Assembly: GCA_949361645.1 (NCBI GenBank)
Contig: OX442426.1
Coordinates: 3,592,673-3,656,672, forward strand
DNA: 64,000 bases
Direction: 5' to 3'
Origin: Spongilla lacustris
Lineage: Eukaryota > Porifera > Demospongiae > Spongillida > Spongillidae
Shown one piece after another: positions 11,751 through 21,553 of this stretch; the first letter of the stretch is position 1, and each line of letters starts with the position of its first letter. The notes beneath the pieces are model-generated. The model was given only the letters and a program-made list of their open reading frames with translations, searched no databases and was not told the origin of the DNA. Both the position numbers and the translations under genes were made by a program.

Positions 11751-14700
11751 TAACTCCTCCCTCCAGCTTCTTGCGTCCTCGCAAGATAAGTAATCAACAG
11801 ATACGTAGTCTCCATAACGTAGAGGTGGGTGACGATTTCTTGGGGGATTTCGTCTTACATCCAAAGGCGGATTTTCCGCTTCTAGCACCTGATCTTCATT
11901 TTCAATAGTGGCACCCTCAACTGGTATAATTATGTCATCTTCGGTGACATCTGGTACAGCCTCCGGTTCTTGATATGCTACATCTTGCATGGCCCCCATA
12001 TCAGTACCACTAGAACCATCACCCTCTGAGATGGTTGCGCGTGCTGTTGCTTCCAGTAGATGGCTATTGGCCTTTTCAGGATTTGGGTCACTAAGGCAGA
12101 GTTTCAGTCTGTTGCGATGAACAATCCACTTTTGGGTGCCACCAATCAGTTGCACATGGTAATTCACTGGGCCCACTTTGTCAATAATAGGGTATGGACC
12201 CCTCCACAAAGAAGCGAATTTCTTGGTTTGTCCCTTTTTGATTGTTGGAACAAAAAGCCATACACGATCCCCAACTTCAAAGGCCTCTCCACTGATGGTC
12301 TGATCCTTCGCTTGCTTTTGTCTTTGGTGAGCCTCATGTGAGCGTTGCCGAACCACAGAAAATGCTGACTTGAGAGACGACTGTATCTTTTTGACGTAAT
12401 CAGGTGACTCCTGACCTTGAGTTTGGGCTCGTCCAAGTAGTATGTCTATTGGCAAGTTAGGAGAACGACCGGATTTTATGAAATATGGGGTGTACCCAGT
12501 TGTATCATGGACAGCAGTTCTATAGGCAAATATGACTTTCTGCAGGTGATCATCCCAGTCCTTCTGATGTTCCTCAATTTCCTTTGACAGCATTGCTTCT
12601 AGTGTGCGATTGAAACGTTCTACCTGGCCATTACCTTCCGGATGATATGCAGAAGTTTGTGTACGATTAATGCCTAGGTTAGTGCACAGTGATTGAATTA
12701 CTTCACTCACAAAATTTGCACCTTGGTCACTGTGAAGTGACTCAGGAACACCATACCGACAAATAACTTCATCTGTAAAGATCTTTGCCAGTGTGACACT
12801 GTCAGTTGCAGCAAGTGGGAAAGCTTCCACCAATTTACTGAATAAATCTGTCACAACTAAGATATACTTATGACCCCGAGGTGTAGTAGGCAGTGGGCCC
12901 ATTATATCCCATGAGAGTCTTTGAAAGTGATGTTCACTCTTAATGGTGCCTAATGGTGCTTGGGGTGCTGGTACTGGTGAATTGCGATGCTGACAGGAAT
13001 CACAACTCCTAACAGCATCCCGTATTTCTTGCTCGTAACCTGGCCAGAAGAAACGCTCCTTTACCTTTTCCAAAGTTTTGTGTATGCCAAGATGGCCCGA
13101 CCTGCTGTGCAACATTTCAAACACAAGTGGCCTCAAGGATTTTGGTACCACTGTCTGTGTTTTGGGATTGCTGACATCCTTGGCATGGCGACATAAAATG
13201 CCATCTCTAAGAAAGAATGTACTCCATTTCCCATCCCGCGTAGAGAGAGGTGTTCCCTTTTGAATGGCCTGTATTATTTTTAATGTAAACTCATCTGTGG
13301 CCTGTTCCCGTTTCAACATCAGCTGATCTCCCAAGTGTGTAATGCTATTCACAACTGCATCATCATTTAACACAGGCACCTCCACCTTCTCTGATCGGTA
13401 TTTAATTGTGATGTCAAATTGCTGGAGAAACAGCAGCCAACGTGTCAATCTTCCTCCAGAATCCTTTAACCCACGAAGTGAGGTAAGGGGATTGTGGTCT
13501 GTGAGCAAAGTGAATGCTTTTCCATACAAGTATGGGAAAAACTCTTTGATTGCTGCTACCACAGCTAGTGCCTCCCATTCTATCGTTGAGTAGTTTCGTT
13601 CGGCTTTACTCAACTGACGACTCCAATAGGCTATTACCTTTTCCTCTCCTTGCTGTTCCTGACTCAATACTGCACCTATTGCACAACCAGATGCATCAGT
13701 GGCCACTATAAATGGTAAATGGAATTGTGGGTATGCCAATATTGGGGGTCTGACTAAAAGCTGCTTCAGGTGTTCAAATGCATTCTGGCATTCTGTGTTC
13801 CACACGTAGCCACCTGCCGTTTTCCGTGTCAGCTTATGCAAAGGTTCTGCTATGCTGGAGTAACCCTTGATAAAACGGCGGTAGTAGTTTGTCAGTCCAA
13901 GAAATTGCCTCAATTCCTTGATGTCATTTGGTACTGGAAATGAAACCATGGCACTTGTTTTTTCAGGGTCAGCTTGTATCCCTTGTCTGGATACTACATG
14001 GCCAAGATATCGAATTTCAACCTTAGCAAAATGGCACTTATTGGGTTTCAGTTTTAGTCCTGCATTATCAAGGTGCTGAAACACAGCGCTCAGACGCTCT
14101 AAATGTTGATCAAAGGTTACACTAAATACCACAATATCATCAAGGTAAATTAAACACTCCTCATAGGTCAAACCTGCCAACACACATTCCATAAGCCTTT
14201 GAATCGTGGCTGGGGCATTTGTCATTCCAAACGGCATTACATTAAATTTAAAATGCCCGTCCCTAGTGGAAAATGCTGCCTTCACTCGGTCAGCCTCTTC
14301 CATCTCCACCTGCCAATATCCAGAAGCCAAATCTAAAGTTGTGAAAAACTGTGATCCGGCCAGGGCCTCCAATGTTTCATCGATGCGAGGTAAAGGGTAA
14401 GCATCTCTCTGGGTCATGCTATTAACCTTTCTAAAGTTTACACAAAAGCGCCATGATCCATCTTTTTTCTTGATCATCACAATTGGTGATGACCATGGGC
14501 TACTGCTTTCCCTTATCACACCGTGTTGGAGCATTTTCTCAACTTCTGCCTTAACTGTGTCTTGAAGCATATGTGGTATCCTTCTCAACGGTTCCCAAAC
14601 TGGCGGGCCATTTGTTACAATATTATGCTTGACCTTTGATGTCCGACCAGTAGGACCGCCCTCCGTGACAAAGAGTCCCCGAAACTCCCCTATCAATTTC

Positions 14701-14936
14701 TTCAAGTCTCGTTTCTGGGAGTGGGTAAGATCTGCCCCTGTCAAATCAACTTTGGGCATCTCAGTGCTGTGTGATTCACAGGAATGTTTGTCAATGCTCA
14801 TTATGCATTGACCCAAGCTGAAGTTCGCAACTCGCATGCCCTGGTACAGTGTCACTTCCTTGGATGCAATGTTGGTGATTTGGACATTCACTTCATTAGT
14901 ACCGCCAACAGTGTCCAGGCTCCTAGCAATCAGCAA
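11736..14936 (-). CDS. pol: Gypsy pol polyprotein: reverse transcriptase, RNase H, integrase
   Basis: Open frame of about 1066 codons. Reverse transcriptase occupies roughly residues 100-300, with VMPFGMTNAP and the active site YLDD near 264. RNase H follows with ATDASG (Asp near 416), the WEAL motif near 454 and LLTDHNPL; the last family Asp motif (usually NADALSR-like) is not visible and the sequence reads VLNDD instead. Integrase shows an HHCC finger (GHLGIH...CDSC, about 615-648) and a D677, D737, E773 triad with the canonical 35-residue spacing (SDQGANF, GNGQVERFNRT). The first in-frame Met is doubtful, since the frame overlaps gag-protease by 14 bases in the +1 frame. The stop lies inside the 3' LTR. 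It would copy and integrate the element if expressed with gag. Confidence 0.93.
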   Translation of the reverse strand: MLIARSLDTVGGTNEVNVQITNIASKEVTLYQGMRVANFSLGQCIMSIDKHSCESHSTEMPKVDLTGADLTHSQKRDLKKLIGEFRGLFVTEGGPTGRTSKVKHNIVTNGPPVWEPLRRIPHMLQDTVKAEVEKMLQHGVIRESSSPWSSPIVMIKKKDGSWRFCVNFRKVNSMTQRDAYPLPRIDETLEALAGSQFFTTLDLASGYWQVEMEEADRVKAAFSTRDGHFKFNVMPFGMTNAPATIQRLMECVLAGLTYEECLIYLDDIVVFSVTFDQHLERLSAVFQHLDNAGLKLKPNKCHFAKVEIRYLGHVVSRQGIQADPEKTSAMVSFPVPNDIKELRQFLGLTNYYRRFIKGYSSIAEPLHKLTRKTAGGYVWNTECQNAFEHLKQLLVRPPILAYPQFHLPFIVATDASGCAIGAVLSQEQQGEEKVIAYWSRQLSKAERNYSTIEWEALAVVAAIKEFFPYLYGKAFTLLTDHNPLTSLRGLKDSGGRLTRWLLFLQQFDITIKYRSEKVEVPVLNDDAVVNSITHLGDQLMLKREQATDEFTLKIIQAIQKGTPLSTRDGKWSTFFLRDGILCRHAKDVSNPKTQTVVPKSLRPLVFEMLHSRSGHLGIHKTLEKVKERFFWPGYEQEIRDAVRSCDSCQHRNSPVPAPQAPLGTIKSEHHFQRLSWDIMGPLPTTPRGHKYILVVTDLFSKLVEAFPLAATDSVTLAKIFTDEVICRYGVPESLHSDQGANFVSEVIQSLCTNLGINRTQTSAYHPEGNGQVERFNRTLEAMLSKEIEEHQKDWDDHLQKVIFAYRTAVHDTTGYTPYFIKSGRSPNLPIDILLGRAQTQGQESPDYVKKIQSSLKSAFSVVRQRSHEAHQRQKQAKDQTISGEAFEVGDRVWLFVPTIKKGQTKKFASLWRGPYPIIDKVGPVNYHVQLIGGTQKWIVHRNRLKLCLSDPNPEKANSHLLEATARATISEGDGSSGTDMGAMQDVAYQEPEAVPDVTEDDIIIPVEGATIENEDQVLEAENPPLDVRRNPPRNRHPPLRYGDYVSVDYLSCEDARSWREELCNDM
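11752..11765 (-). other. Polypurine tract of the gypsy element
   Basis: Coding-strand GGAGGGAGGAGTTA directly abuts the start of the 3' LTR. This is the expected position for the primer of plus-strand DNA synthesis. It overlaps the end of pol. Confidence 0.75.
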
Positions 14937-16101
14937 CCCACTCGAGCTCTACCAATCCCTCCTTTCCTGTTAACAAGCTAGAGTGCTCCACCCTTCCCTT
15001 GACCAACATCCCAGATCTTGCCGGTATTTGGATAGTTTCTGCAATGCTAACCGTGAATATACCTTCATGCATTGGCTGTACCACCCCCGCGCTCCCTTGG
15101 CTAGGTTTACTGGCGAAAGACAACGTATTTCTTGCGCAATCAAGCACCGCTCCATGACAAGACAAAAAATCAATTCCTAGTAAGCAGTCCACAGTAAGCT
15201 TCCTAGCTACAATGAATACATGTGAAGTACAGACATTGTTCACGTTAACCTGAAGATTCACGCTACCCAGCACATCTAATGGGAGGCTGTTTGCTCCCAC
15301 CGTAAGAGGAGCCGCCTTAGTGATGTCCGCGCGGGCGCTGGTGGATAAAATATCAAGACTGACGACTGATACAGCAGCACCCGAATCTATCAAAAAGTGA
15401 ACCGGTCGACCCCCGAGCAGCCCGCGTGCACACATCGTGGTGTAACTAAGAGTACAGCCACATACCTGGAATGGTGCCTTACTCCATTCGCCGTACCCAC
15501 GGCCTGATTCATCAATTTCCGTGTCATTTCCTGTTCGCCGTTGACCCCGCCCTGCAAAAGGACAGTGACGTTGAATGTGGCCTTCTCTGTTGCAACTATA
15601 ACAGAGATAGTTTGCTGCCGCTCGGCGTCCTGATCCGAATCGCTGCTCCAATGATTCCATACGGTGCAGTACTTGGTCCAGCTTCTCCTGCAACTCGAGC
15701 TCGCTCTTTTGACCATGACCCTTCACTGGTGTCTCTACCACTCGCAATGCCTGTACTTGCTGTGTTTCGACGGTCTGGAAACCAAAGGCTCGCTCAATTT
15801 CTATCGCACTTTTTACTGCGCCTTCCATCGTGGTCGGGCTACCACGCAGTAACATCTGCCTCGTTATTTCAGGGAGTAACCCAGTGACGAAACGTCCTAA
15901 CAAGTCGCTAGATTTGCTGGCATCCTCTCCCGGGTAGGCTTCACTAAACAACTTTCTAAGATCCGCTTCAAAGTACCTTACAGACTCTTTCGCATCCTGC
16001 TTCTTTTCCGTAAACTTCTTCGCTGACGCTAATGGATCTTTAGTGAGGCCGGCTCGATCACTTAGTGCTCTCTTCAGTGCCGCTAGGTCCTTTTTTTCGT
16101 C
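14923..16101 (-). CDS. gag-pro: Gypsy gag 3' part with zinc knuckle and protease
   Basis: Open frame of 393 codons with no start of its own: it runs in frame up to the 3.7-kb insertion at 16104, so it is the downstream part of a gag split by that insertion. The capsid-like segment is helical and charged (GRFVTGLLPEITRQ). A CCHC knuckle, CYSCNREGHIQRHC, follows, and then an aspartic protease with the FLIDSGAAVSVVS active site. It stops at 14923, overlapping the pol frame by 14 bases. Pol lies in the +1 frame, so either a frameshift is programmed there or one base was gained or lost; related elements usually read straight through. Confidence 0.88.
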   Translation of the reverse strand, partial: DEKKDLAALKRALSDRAGLTKDPLASAKKFTEKKQDAKESVRYFEADLRKLFSEAYPGEDASKSSDLLGRFVTGLLPEITRQMLLRGSPTTMEGAVKSAIEIERAFGFQTVETQQVQALRVVETPVKGHGQKSELELQEKLDQVLHRMESLEQRFGSGRRAAANYLCYSCNREGHIQRHCPFAGRGQRRTGNDTEIDESGRGYGEWSKAPFQVCGCTLSYTTMCARGLLGGRPVHFLIDSGAAVSVVSLDILSTSARADITKAAPLTVGANSLPLDVLGSVNLQVNVNNVCTSHVFIVARKLTVDCLLGIDFLSCHGAVLDCARNTLSFASKPSQGSAGVVQPMHEGIFTVSIAETIQIPARSGMLVKGRVEHSSLLTGKEGLVELEWVADC

Positions 16102-16129
16102 ATCCCTAGCAAAAATACCTATAGGATCT

Positions 16130-17720
16130 TATCAAGAATTAGAAAGAATCTTATAAGAACTTCATTTCTTATAAGATTCTTATAAGAACGAAACAGGAAT
16201 CTTATAAGAATAGACGCTGCAGGATTCTTGTAATATAAGAGTCTTGCAAGATTTCTTATAAGATCAAAACAGGAATCTTATAAGAATAGACGATGTAGGA
16301 TTCTTGTAAGAGTCTTGTAATATTTCTTATAAGAACAAAACCGGAATCTTATAAGAATAGACGCTGCAGGATTCTATAAGAACGAAACAGGAATCTTATA
16401 AGAATAGACGCTACAGGATTCTTGTAATATATACGAGTCTTAATTGCAATTATAAGCTTTCTTATAAGATCAAAACAGGAATCTTATAAGAATAGACGCT
16501 GTAGGATTCTTGTAAGAGTTTTGTAATATTTCTTATAAGAAAACACAGGAATCTTATAAGAATAGACGCTGCAGGATTCTTGTAAAAGTCTTGCAAGATT
16601 TCTTATAAGATCAAAACAGGAATCTTATAAGAATAGACGCTGCAGGATCTTGTAATATTTCTTATAAGAACGAAACAGGAATCTTATAAGAATAGCTAGA
16701 CGCTGCAGGATTCTTGTAAGAGTCTTGCAAGATTTCTTATAAGATCAAAACAGGAATCTTATAAGAATAGACGCTGCAGGATTCTCGTAAGAGTCTTGGA
16801 ATATTCCTTATAAGAACAGAACAGGAATCTTATAAGAATAGACGCTTCAGGATTCTTGTAAATATTTCTTATAAGAACAGAACAGGAATCTAATAAGAAT
16901 AGACGCTGCAGGATTCTCGTAAGAGTCTTGGAATATTTCTTATAAGAACAGAACCGGAATCTTATAAGAATAGACGCTGCAGGATTCTATAAGAATGAAA
17001 CAGGAATCTTATAAGAATAGACGCTACAGGATTCTTGTAATATATACGAGTCTTAATTGCAATTATAAGCTTTCTTATAAGATCAAAACAGGAATCTTAT
17101 AAGAATAGACGCTGTAGGATTCTTGTAAGAGTTTTGTAATATTTCTTATAAGAAAAGACAGGAATCTTATAAGAATAGACGCTGCAGGATTCTTGTAAAA
17201 GTCTTGCAAGATTTCTTATAAGATCAAAACAGGAATCTTATAAGAATAGACGCTGCAGGATCTTGTAATATTTCTTATAAGAACGAAACAGGAATCTTAT
17301 AAGAATAGCTAGACGCTGCAGGATTCTTGTAAGAGTCTTGCAAGATTTCTTATAAGATCAAAACAGGAATCTTATAAGAATAGACGCTGCAGGATTCTCG
17401 TAAGAGTCTTGGAATATTCCTTATAAGAACAGAACAGGAATCTTATAAGAATAGACGCTTCAGGATTCTTGTAAATATTTCTTATAAGAACAGAACAGGA
17501 ATCTAATAAGAATAGACGCTGCAGGATTCTCGTAAGAGTCTTGGAATATTTCTTATAAGAACAGAACAGGAATCTTATAAGAATAGACGCTTCAGGATTC
17601 TTGCAAGAGTCTTGCAATATTTCTTATAAGAACAGAACAGGAATCTTATAAGAATAGATGCTGCAGGAGTTCTTTTTAGAGTATTGTAATTTTTCTAATA
17701 AGAAAAAATAAAAAAATACA
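16130..17720. repeat. Left subterminal array of CTTATAAG words, with a 613-bp duplication
   Basis: Dozens of copies of a short module built on the palindrome-bearing word ATCTTATAAGAATAGACGCT alternate with GGATTCTTGTAAGAGTCTTG. At larger scale a block of about 613 bp is duplicated: the rare word CTACAGGATTCTTGTAATAT occurs at 16411 and 17024, and the following sequence matches for several hundred bases. An open frame at 17372-17617 (minus) is a by-product of this periodicity. Confidence 0.9.
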
Positions 17721-18299
17721 CATTTCAGGATTCTTGTATGAGCCAAGATTTTTCATAAGAACAAAACTGGAATAGAACTTAGACACTGTAGGATTTAAAT
17801 GACTTTTTTGAGTCTATTTTTAGCTAGGTGACTAATACATCGCGTCACACCTTTTTAACCAAACGAGTGGGTCGATCTCATGGATATAAGAGTACTCTAT
17901 GGATACGTTACACGGCAGCGAGTTCATGCCAACCGATCGTTTGTAGGATGTAGAAATGGCAACTAGCGCTTGTACCAATACGTTCGTTACAGATGCTGTG
18001 GTAAGCATGGACGCTATCAAGCGGAAATTATGGAAATTGGTTGTTTTTATTATAAAGTAAGTACTTGGGAGTCGGACGGACTAAGTGTTAGACATCGTTT
18101 TATTATAAAGTAAGTACTCTGGAGTTGGAATAAGTGTTAGACAATCATGTTGACCACGCGGATTGTGCAGAAGTGTGTATTTCATGGGTACCACCTTTGT
18201 GTGTGAATCTTGCGTGTGCATTGTTGACCACGCGGATTGTGCAAAAGTGTGTATTTCATGTGTACCACCTTTGTGTGTGAATCTTGCGTGTGCATGGTG
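17721..18299. other. Spacer within the 3.7-kb DNA transposon
   Basis: Low-copy sequence between the left array and the 24-bp minisatellite. It has two local tandem duplications: a TTTTATTATAAAGTAAGTAC segment near 18049 and 18098, and a segment of about 76 bp starting near 18152 and 18228 (word ACGCGGATTGTGCA). No coding signal. Confidence 0.6.
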
Positions 18300-18798
18300 T
18301 GTGTACCTTTCGTGTGCACTGTGTATGTACCTTGCTTGTACTTTGCGTATGTGCATGGTGTGTGTACCGTGCATGTACCTTGTGTGTGCATGGTGTGTGT
18401 ACCTTGCATGTACCTTGTGTGTGCATGGTGTGTGTACCTTGCATGTACCTTGTGTGTGCATGGTGTGTGTACCTTGCATGTACCTTGCTTGTGCATGGTG
18501 TGTGTACCTTGTGTGTGTGCATGGTGTGTGTACCTTGTGTGTGCATGGTGTGTGTACCTTGTGTGTGCATGGTGTGTGTACCTTGTGTGTGCATGGTGTG
18601 TGTACTTTGTGTGTGCATGGTGTGTGTACCTTGTGTGTGCATGGTGTTGCATGGTGTGTGTACCTTGTGTGTGCATGGTGTGTGTACCTTGTGTGTGCAT
18701 GGTGTGTGTACCTTGTGTGTGCATGGTGTGTGTACCTTGTGTGTGCGTGGTGTGTGTACCTTGTGTGTGCATGGTGTGTGTACCTTGCGTTTGCATGT
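18300..18798. repeat. 24-bp minisatellite
   Basis: About 20 copies of a 24-bp GT-rich unit containing CCTTGTGTGTGCATGGTG. Because the period is a multiple of three, several frames on both strands stay open for 130-240 codons with repetitive Cys/Val or His/Thr composition. These frames are artefacts of the repeat. Confidence 0.95.
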
Positions 18799-19179
18799 AG
18801 ACATCTGGACAGTAAGAATATTATTAAGGATGTGTGTTTGAGATACTATGGGAAATGTGACAGAGGAAGGGAGAATGGAGGAAAGGGATAAGAGATGAAT
18901 ATGCAGACAAATTTTATAAATAGAATAAAATATGATGAATTTGTGCATCACCTGTGGTGTAAAGCATTGGAATTTTTTTTCATTTCAAGAATGCATAGAA
19001 GTGAAATTTGGAAGAGGCACAATTGCTTCCAAGGGAAGTCAAAGTGATGCCAGCTGCAATCAAAAATGCCTGAACACAATAAAGAAATTAAAGAATTGAA
19101 CTATATATGTAACATTGGAATGCATGTATTATTTTTGTATGTGTAATTTTTGTTGTTTTGTACAAATGAACTTACAAGA

Positions 19180-19800
19180 TTACTTCCAGGATTCCTATCA
19201 AGATCTTGGTCCTAAATTTCTTGCATCTTTTAGGATTCCTTTACAGGAATTCATCGCAGGATCCTGAAAGAAAAACCTCCAAGATCCTACGGGATTCCTA
19301 ATAAGATCATGGTCCCAATTTCTTGTATCTTATAAGATTCCTATATAGGAATAACTAAAAGGATCTTGTACGAATCCTACAAGTTCCTTTAAGAGACCCT
19401 TCAAGATTCGATTAAGAAACTTATAAGATTCTTATCAGATCCTACAGGATTCCTAATAAGATCTTGGTCCCAATTTCTTGTACCTTATAAGATTCCTATA
19501 CAGGAATAACTAAAAGGATCTTGTAAGAATCCTACAAGTTCCTTTAAGAAACTTATAAGATTCTTATCAGATCCTACAGGATTCCTAATAAGATCTTGGT
19601 CCCAATTTCTTGTATCTTATAAGATTCCTATATAGGAATAACTAAAAGGATCTTGTAAGAATCCTACAAGTTCCTTTAAGAGACTAGACCCTTCAAGATT
19701 CTGTTAAGAAACTTATAAGATTCTTATCAAATCTTATGGGATTCCTAATAAGATCTTGGTTCCAATTTCTTGCATATTCTTAACTCATTATAATTCTTAT
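19180..19800. repeat. Right subterminal array of the 3.7-kb DNA transposon
   Basis: Repeats of GATTCCTAATAAGATCTTGG and TATCTTATAAGATTCCTATA alternate with GGATCTTGTAAGAATCCTAC, at a period of about 120 bp for three to four copies. In word content they resemble the left array read on the other strand, giving the element an overall inverted layout. The stretch between the minisatellite and this array (about 18800-19180) is plain A+T-rich DNA with nothing recognisable. Confidence 0.8.
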
Positions 19801-19827
19801 AAATTCTTACAGGATTGTTTGCTAGGG

Positions 19828-20010
19828 ATCGCTCAGTGTGGTATAGAAGTCCTGGAGTTTTCCCCTAAGCAGTGCCGGCAGTATCACCAGGTCTCAGCCA
19901 TTATCCCACTTGTTTGCCGCGGCGATAAACTCAAACCTAGTCCAGGAGTGCTCAAAGTTTTCCACACTTATCTCGGGAAGCGCTAAACCGATGATTGCCT
20001 TGCCATAACC
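19828..20010 (-). pseudogene. gag: Gypsy gag 5' fragment
   Basis: Minus-strand remnant of the gag amino terminus, just downstream of the primer site. The frame reads LPEISVENFEHSWTRFEF, IAAANKWDN, then an in-frame TGA at 19894-19896, then LPALLRGKLQDFY, the pattern typical of gypsy gag starts. The ATG nearest the LTR is in another frame. The fragment ends at the 3.7-kb transposon, beyond which gag continues at 16101. The stop and the insertion both make it non-functional. Confidence 0.8.
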
Positions 20011-20011
20011 G

Positions 20012-20024
20012 ACCGCTGCCACCA
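20012..20024 (-). other. Primer binding site of the gypsy element
   Basis: Immediately inside the 5' LTR the coding strand reads TGGTGGCAGCGGT. This is complementary to the CCA-ending 3' terminus expected of a leucine tRNA (acceptor end ACCGCTGCCACCA). The position and the leading TGG are diagnostic; the tRNA identity comes from memory of animal tRNA-Leu sequences. Confidence 0.75.
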
Positions 20025-20025
20025 A

Positions 20026-20190
20026 TGTAACGAGACAAAGACTTAATCTGAGAACCCCGCATACACTCACATGCACAACATATATAGTTATATTATATAG
20101 CTAAGAATGTTCTGGAACAGGCAGGCTTAAACTTGCACTTGAGTGTTGATTGAACAGCTGACTAAGGTGATAATCTCACAAGTTGTTACA
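20026..20190 (-). repeat. 5' LTR of the gypsy element
   Basis: 165-bp LTR bounded by TGTAAC and GTTACA on the coding strand and followed on the plus strand by the target duplication CTAC. It carries the uninterrupted TTATATTATATAGC site into which the 816-bp transposon inserted in the other LTR. Confidence 0.93.
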
Positions 20191-21553
20191 CTACTACCAG
20201 AGTACCAATAGTAGGTCTACTACCAGAGCACCAACAGTAAGCCTACTATCAGAGCACCAACAGTAGGTCTACTACCAGAGCAGCAACAGTAGGCCTACCA
20301 TCAGAGCACCAACATAAGGCTCATTACCAGAGCATCAACAATAGGCCCACTCTATCAGAGCACCACAAGTAGGCCTACAATCAGAGCACCATGCAACAGT
20401 AGGCCTACTATCAGAACTCCGACAGAAGGCCTATCATCAGAGCACCAATAGTGTGCCGACTACCAGAACTCCAACAGTAGGCCTACTATCAGAGGACCAA
20501 CAGTGGGCCTACTACCAGATCACCAACAGTAGGCCTACTATCAAGTCACCAACAGTAGGTCTACTATCGGAGCACCAACAGTAGCCATACTCTCAGAGCA
20601 CCAACTGTAGGCCTACTATCAGAGGACCAACAGAAGCCCTACTATCAGAGCACCAACGTAGACCTACTACCAGAGCACCAACAGTAGGCCTACTACCAGA
20701 GACCTAACAAAAAGCCAGCTATAAGAGCACTAACGATATAATCCTACTACCAGAGCACCAACAGTATAGGCTTACTATCAGACCACCAACAGTACTGGTA
20801 GGCCTACTATCGAAGCATCAACAGTAGGCCTACTATCAGAGCACCAACAATAGGCCTACTATCAGGGCACCAACAGTTGGCCTACTATCAAGTCACCAAC
20901 AGAATGCCTACTACCAGAGCACCAACAGTAGGCTTACAACCAGAGCACCAACAGTACGCCTTCTATCGGAGCACCAACAGTAGGTCCACTATCTGCATGA
21001 GCACGAACTGCAGCCCTACTATCAGAGCACCAACAGTAGGCTTACTACCAGAGCACCAACTTTAGGCCTACTAAAACAGGACCAACAGTAGCCCTACTAT
21101 CAGAGCACCAACAGTAGGCCTACTACCAGAGCACCAACAGAATGCCTACTACCAGAGCACCAACTGTAGGCCTAATAACAGAGGTCTAACAGTAGCCCTA
21201 CTATCAGAGCACCAAGAGTAGGCCTACTACCAGAGCACCAAGAGTAGGCCTATTACCAGAGCACCAACAGAAGGCCTACTACCAGAGCACCAACAGTAGC
21301 CCTACTATCAGAGCACCAACACTATCATAGCACCACCAGTAGCCCTACTATCAGAGCACCAACACTATCATAGCACCAACAGTAGCCCTACTATCAGAGC
21401 ACCAACAGTAGGTCTACTATCAGAGCACCAACAGTAGGCCTACTATCAGTGCACCAACAGTAGGCCCATTAACAGAGCACAAACATAAGGCCTACTATCG
21501 GAGCACCAACAGTAGGCCTACTACCAGAGCACCAACAATAGGCCTACTACCAG

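Larger units (their letters stand above)
16104..19827. mobile_element. Non-autonomous DNA transposon inserted in gypsy gag (3.7 kb)
   Basis: The left end reads CCCTAGCAAAAATACC and the right end, on the minus strand, CCCTAGCAAACAATCC, forming an imperfect inverted repeat of about 35 bp. AT flanks both sides (16102-16103 and 19828-19829; one more base is ambiguous). Removing the element and one AT brings the two parts of gag into one frame, which confirms the boundaries. The interior consists of subterminal arrays of CTTATAAG-type words on both sides of a minisatellite core. I recognise no transposase. Its end sequence resembles that of the element at 32725-36581. Confidence 0.85.
10765..20190 (-). 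mobile_element. Ty3/gypsy LTR retrotransposon, nearly complete, with two nested insertions
   Basis: A 9.4-kb minus-strand element inserted in Sat26. Its LTRs (20026-20190 and, interrupted, 10765-11750) begin and end TGTAAC...GTTACA on the coding strand. The flanks carry a 4-bp duplication, CTAC (10761-10764 and 20191-20194). Order on the coding strand: 5' LTR, primer site, gag 5' fragment, [3.7-kb DNA transposon], rest of gag with zinc knuckle and protease, pol (RT, RNase H, integrase), polypurine tract, 3' LTR with an 816-bp DNA transposon. By my reading the two LTRs differ by four substitutions and one single-base indel, so the insertion is fairly young, yet the copy is dead. Confidence 0.93.

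Noticed and set aside
15471..15887. 138-codon plus-strand frame within gag-protease
   Set aside because: Antisense shadow; the minus strand carries the zinc knuckle and protease motifs.
18081..18951. Several open frames of 130-240 codons on both strands rich in Cys/Val or His/Thr
   Set aside because: They come from a 24-bp minisatellite whose period is divisible by three, so frames stay open without being genes.
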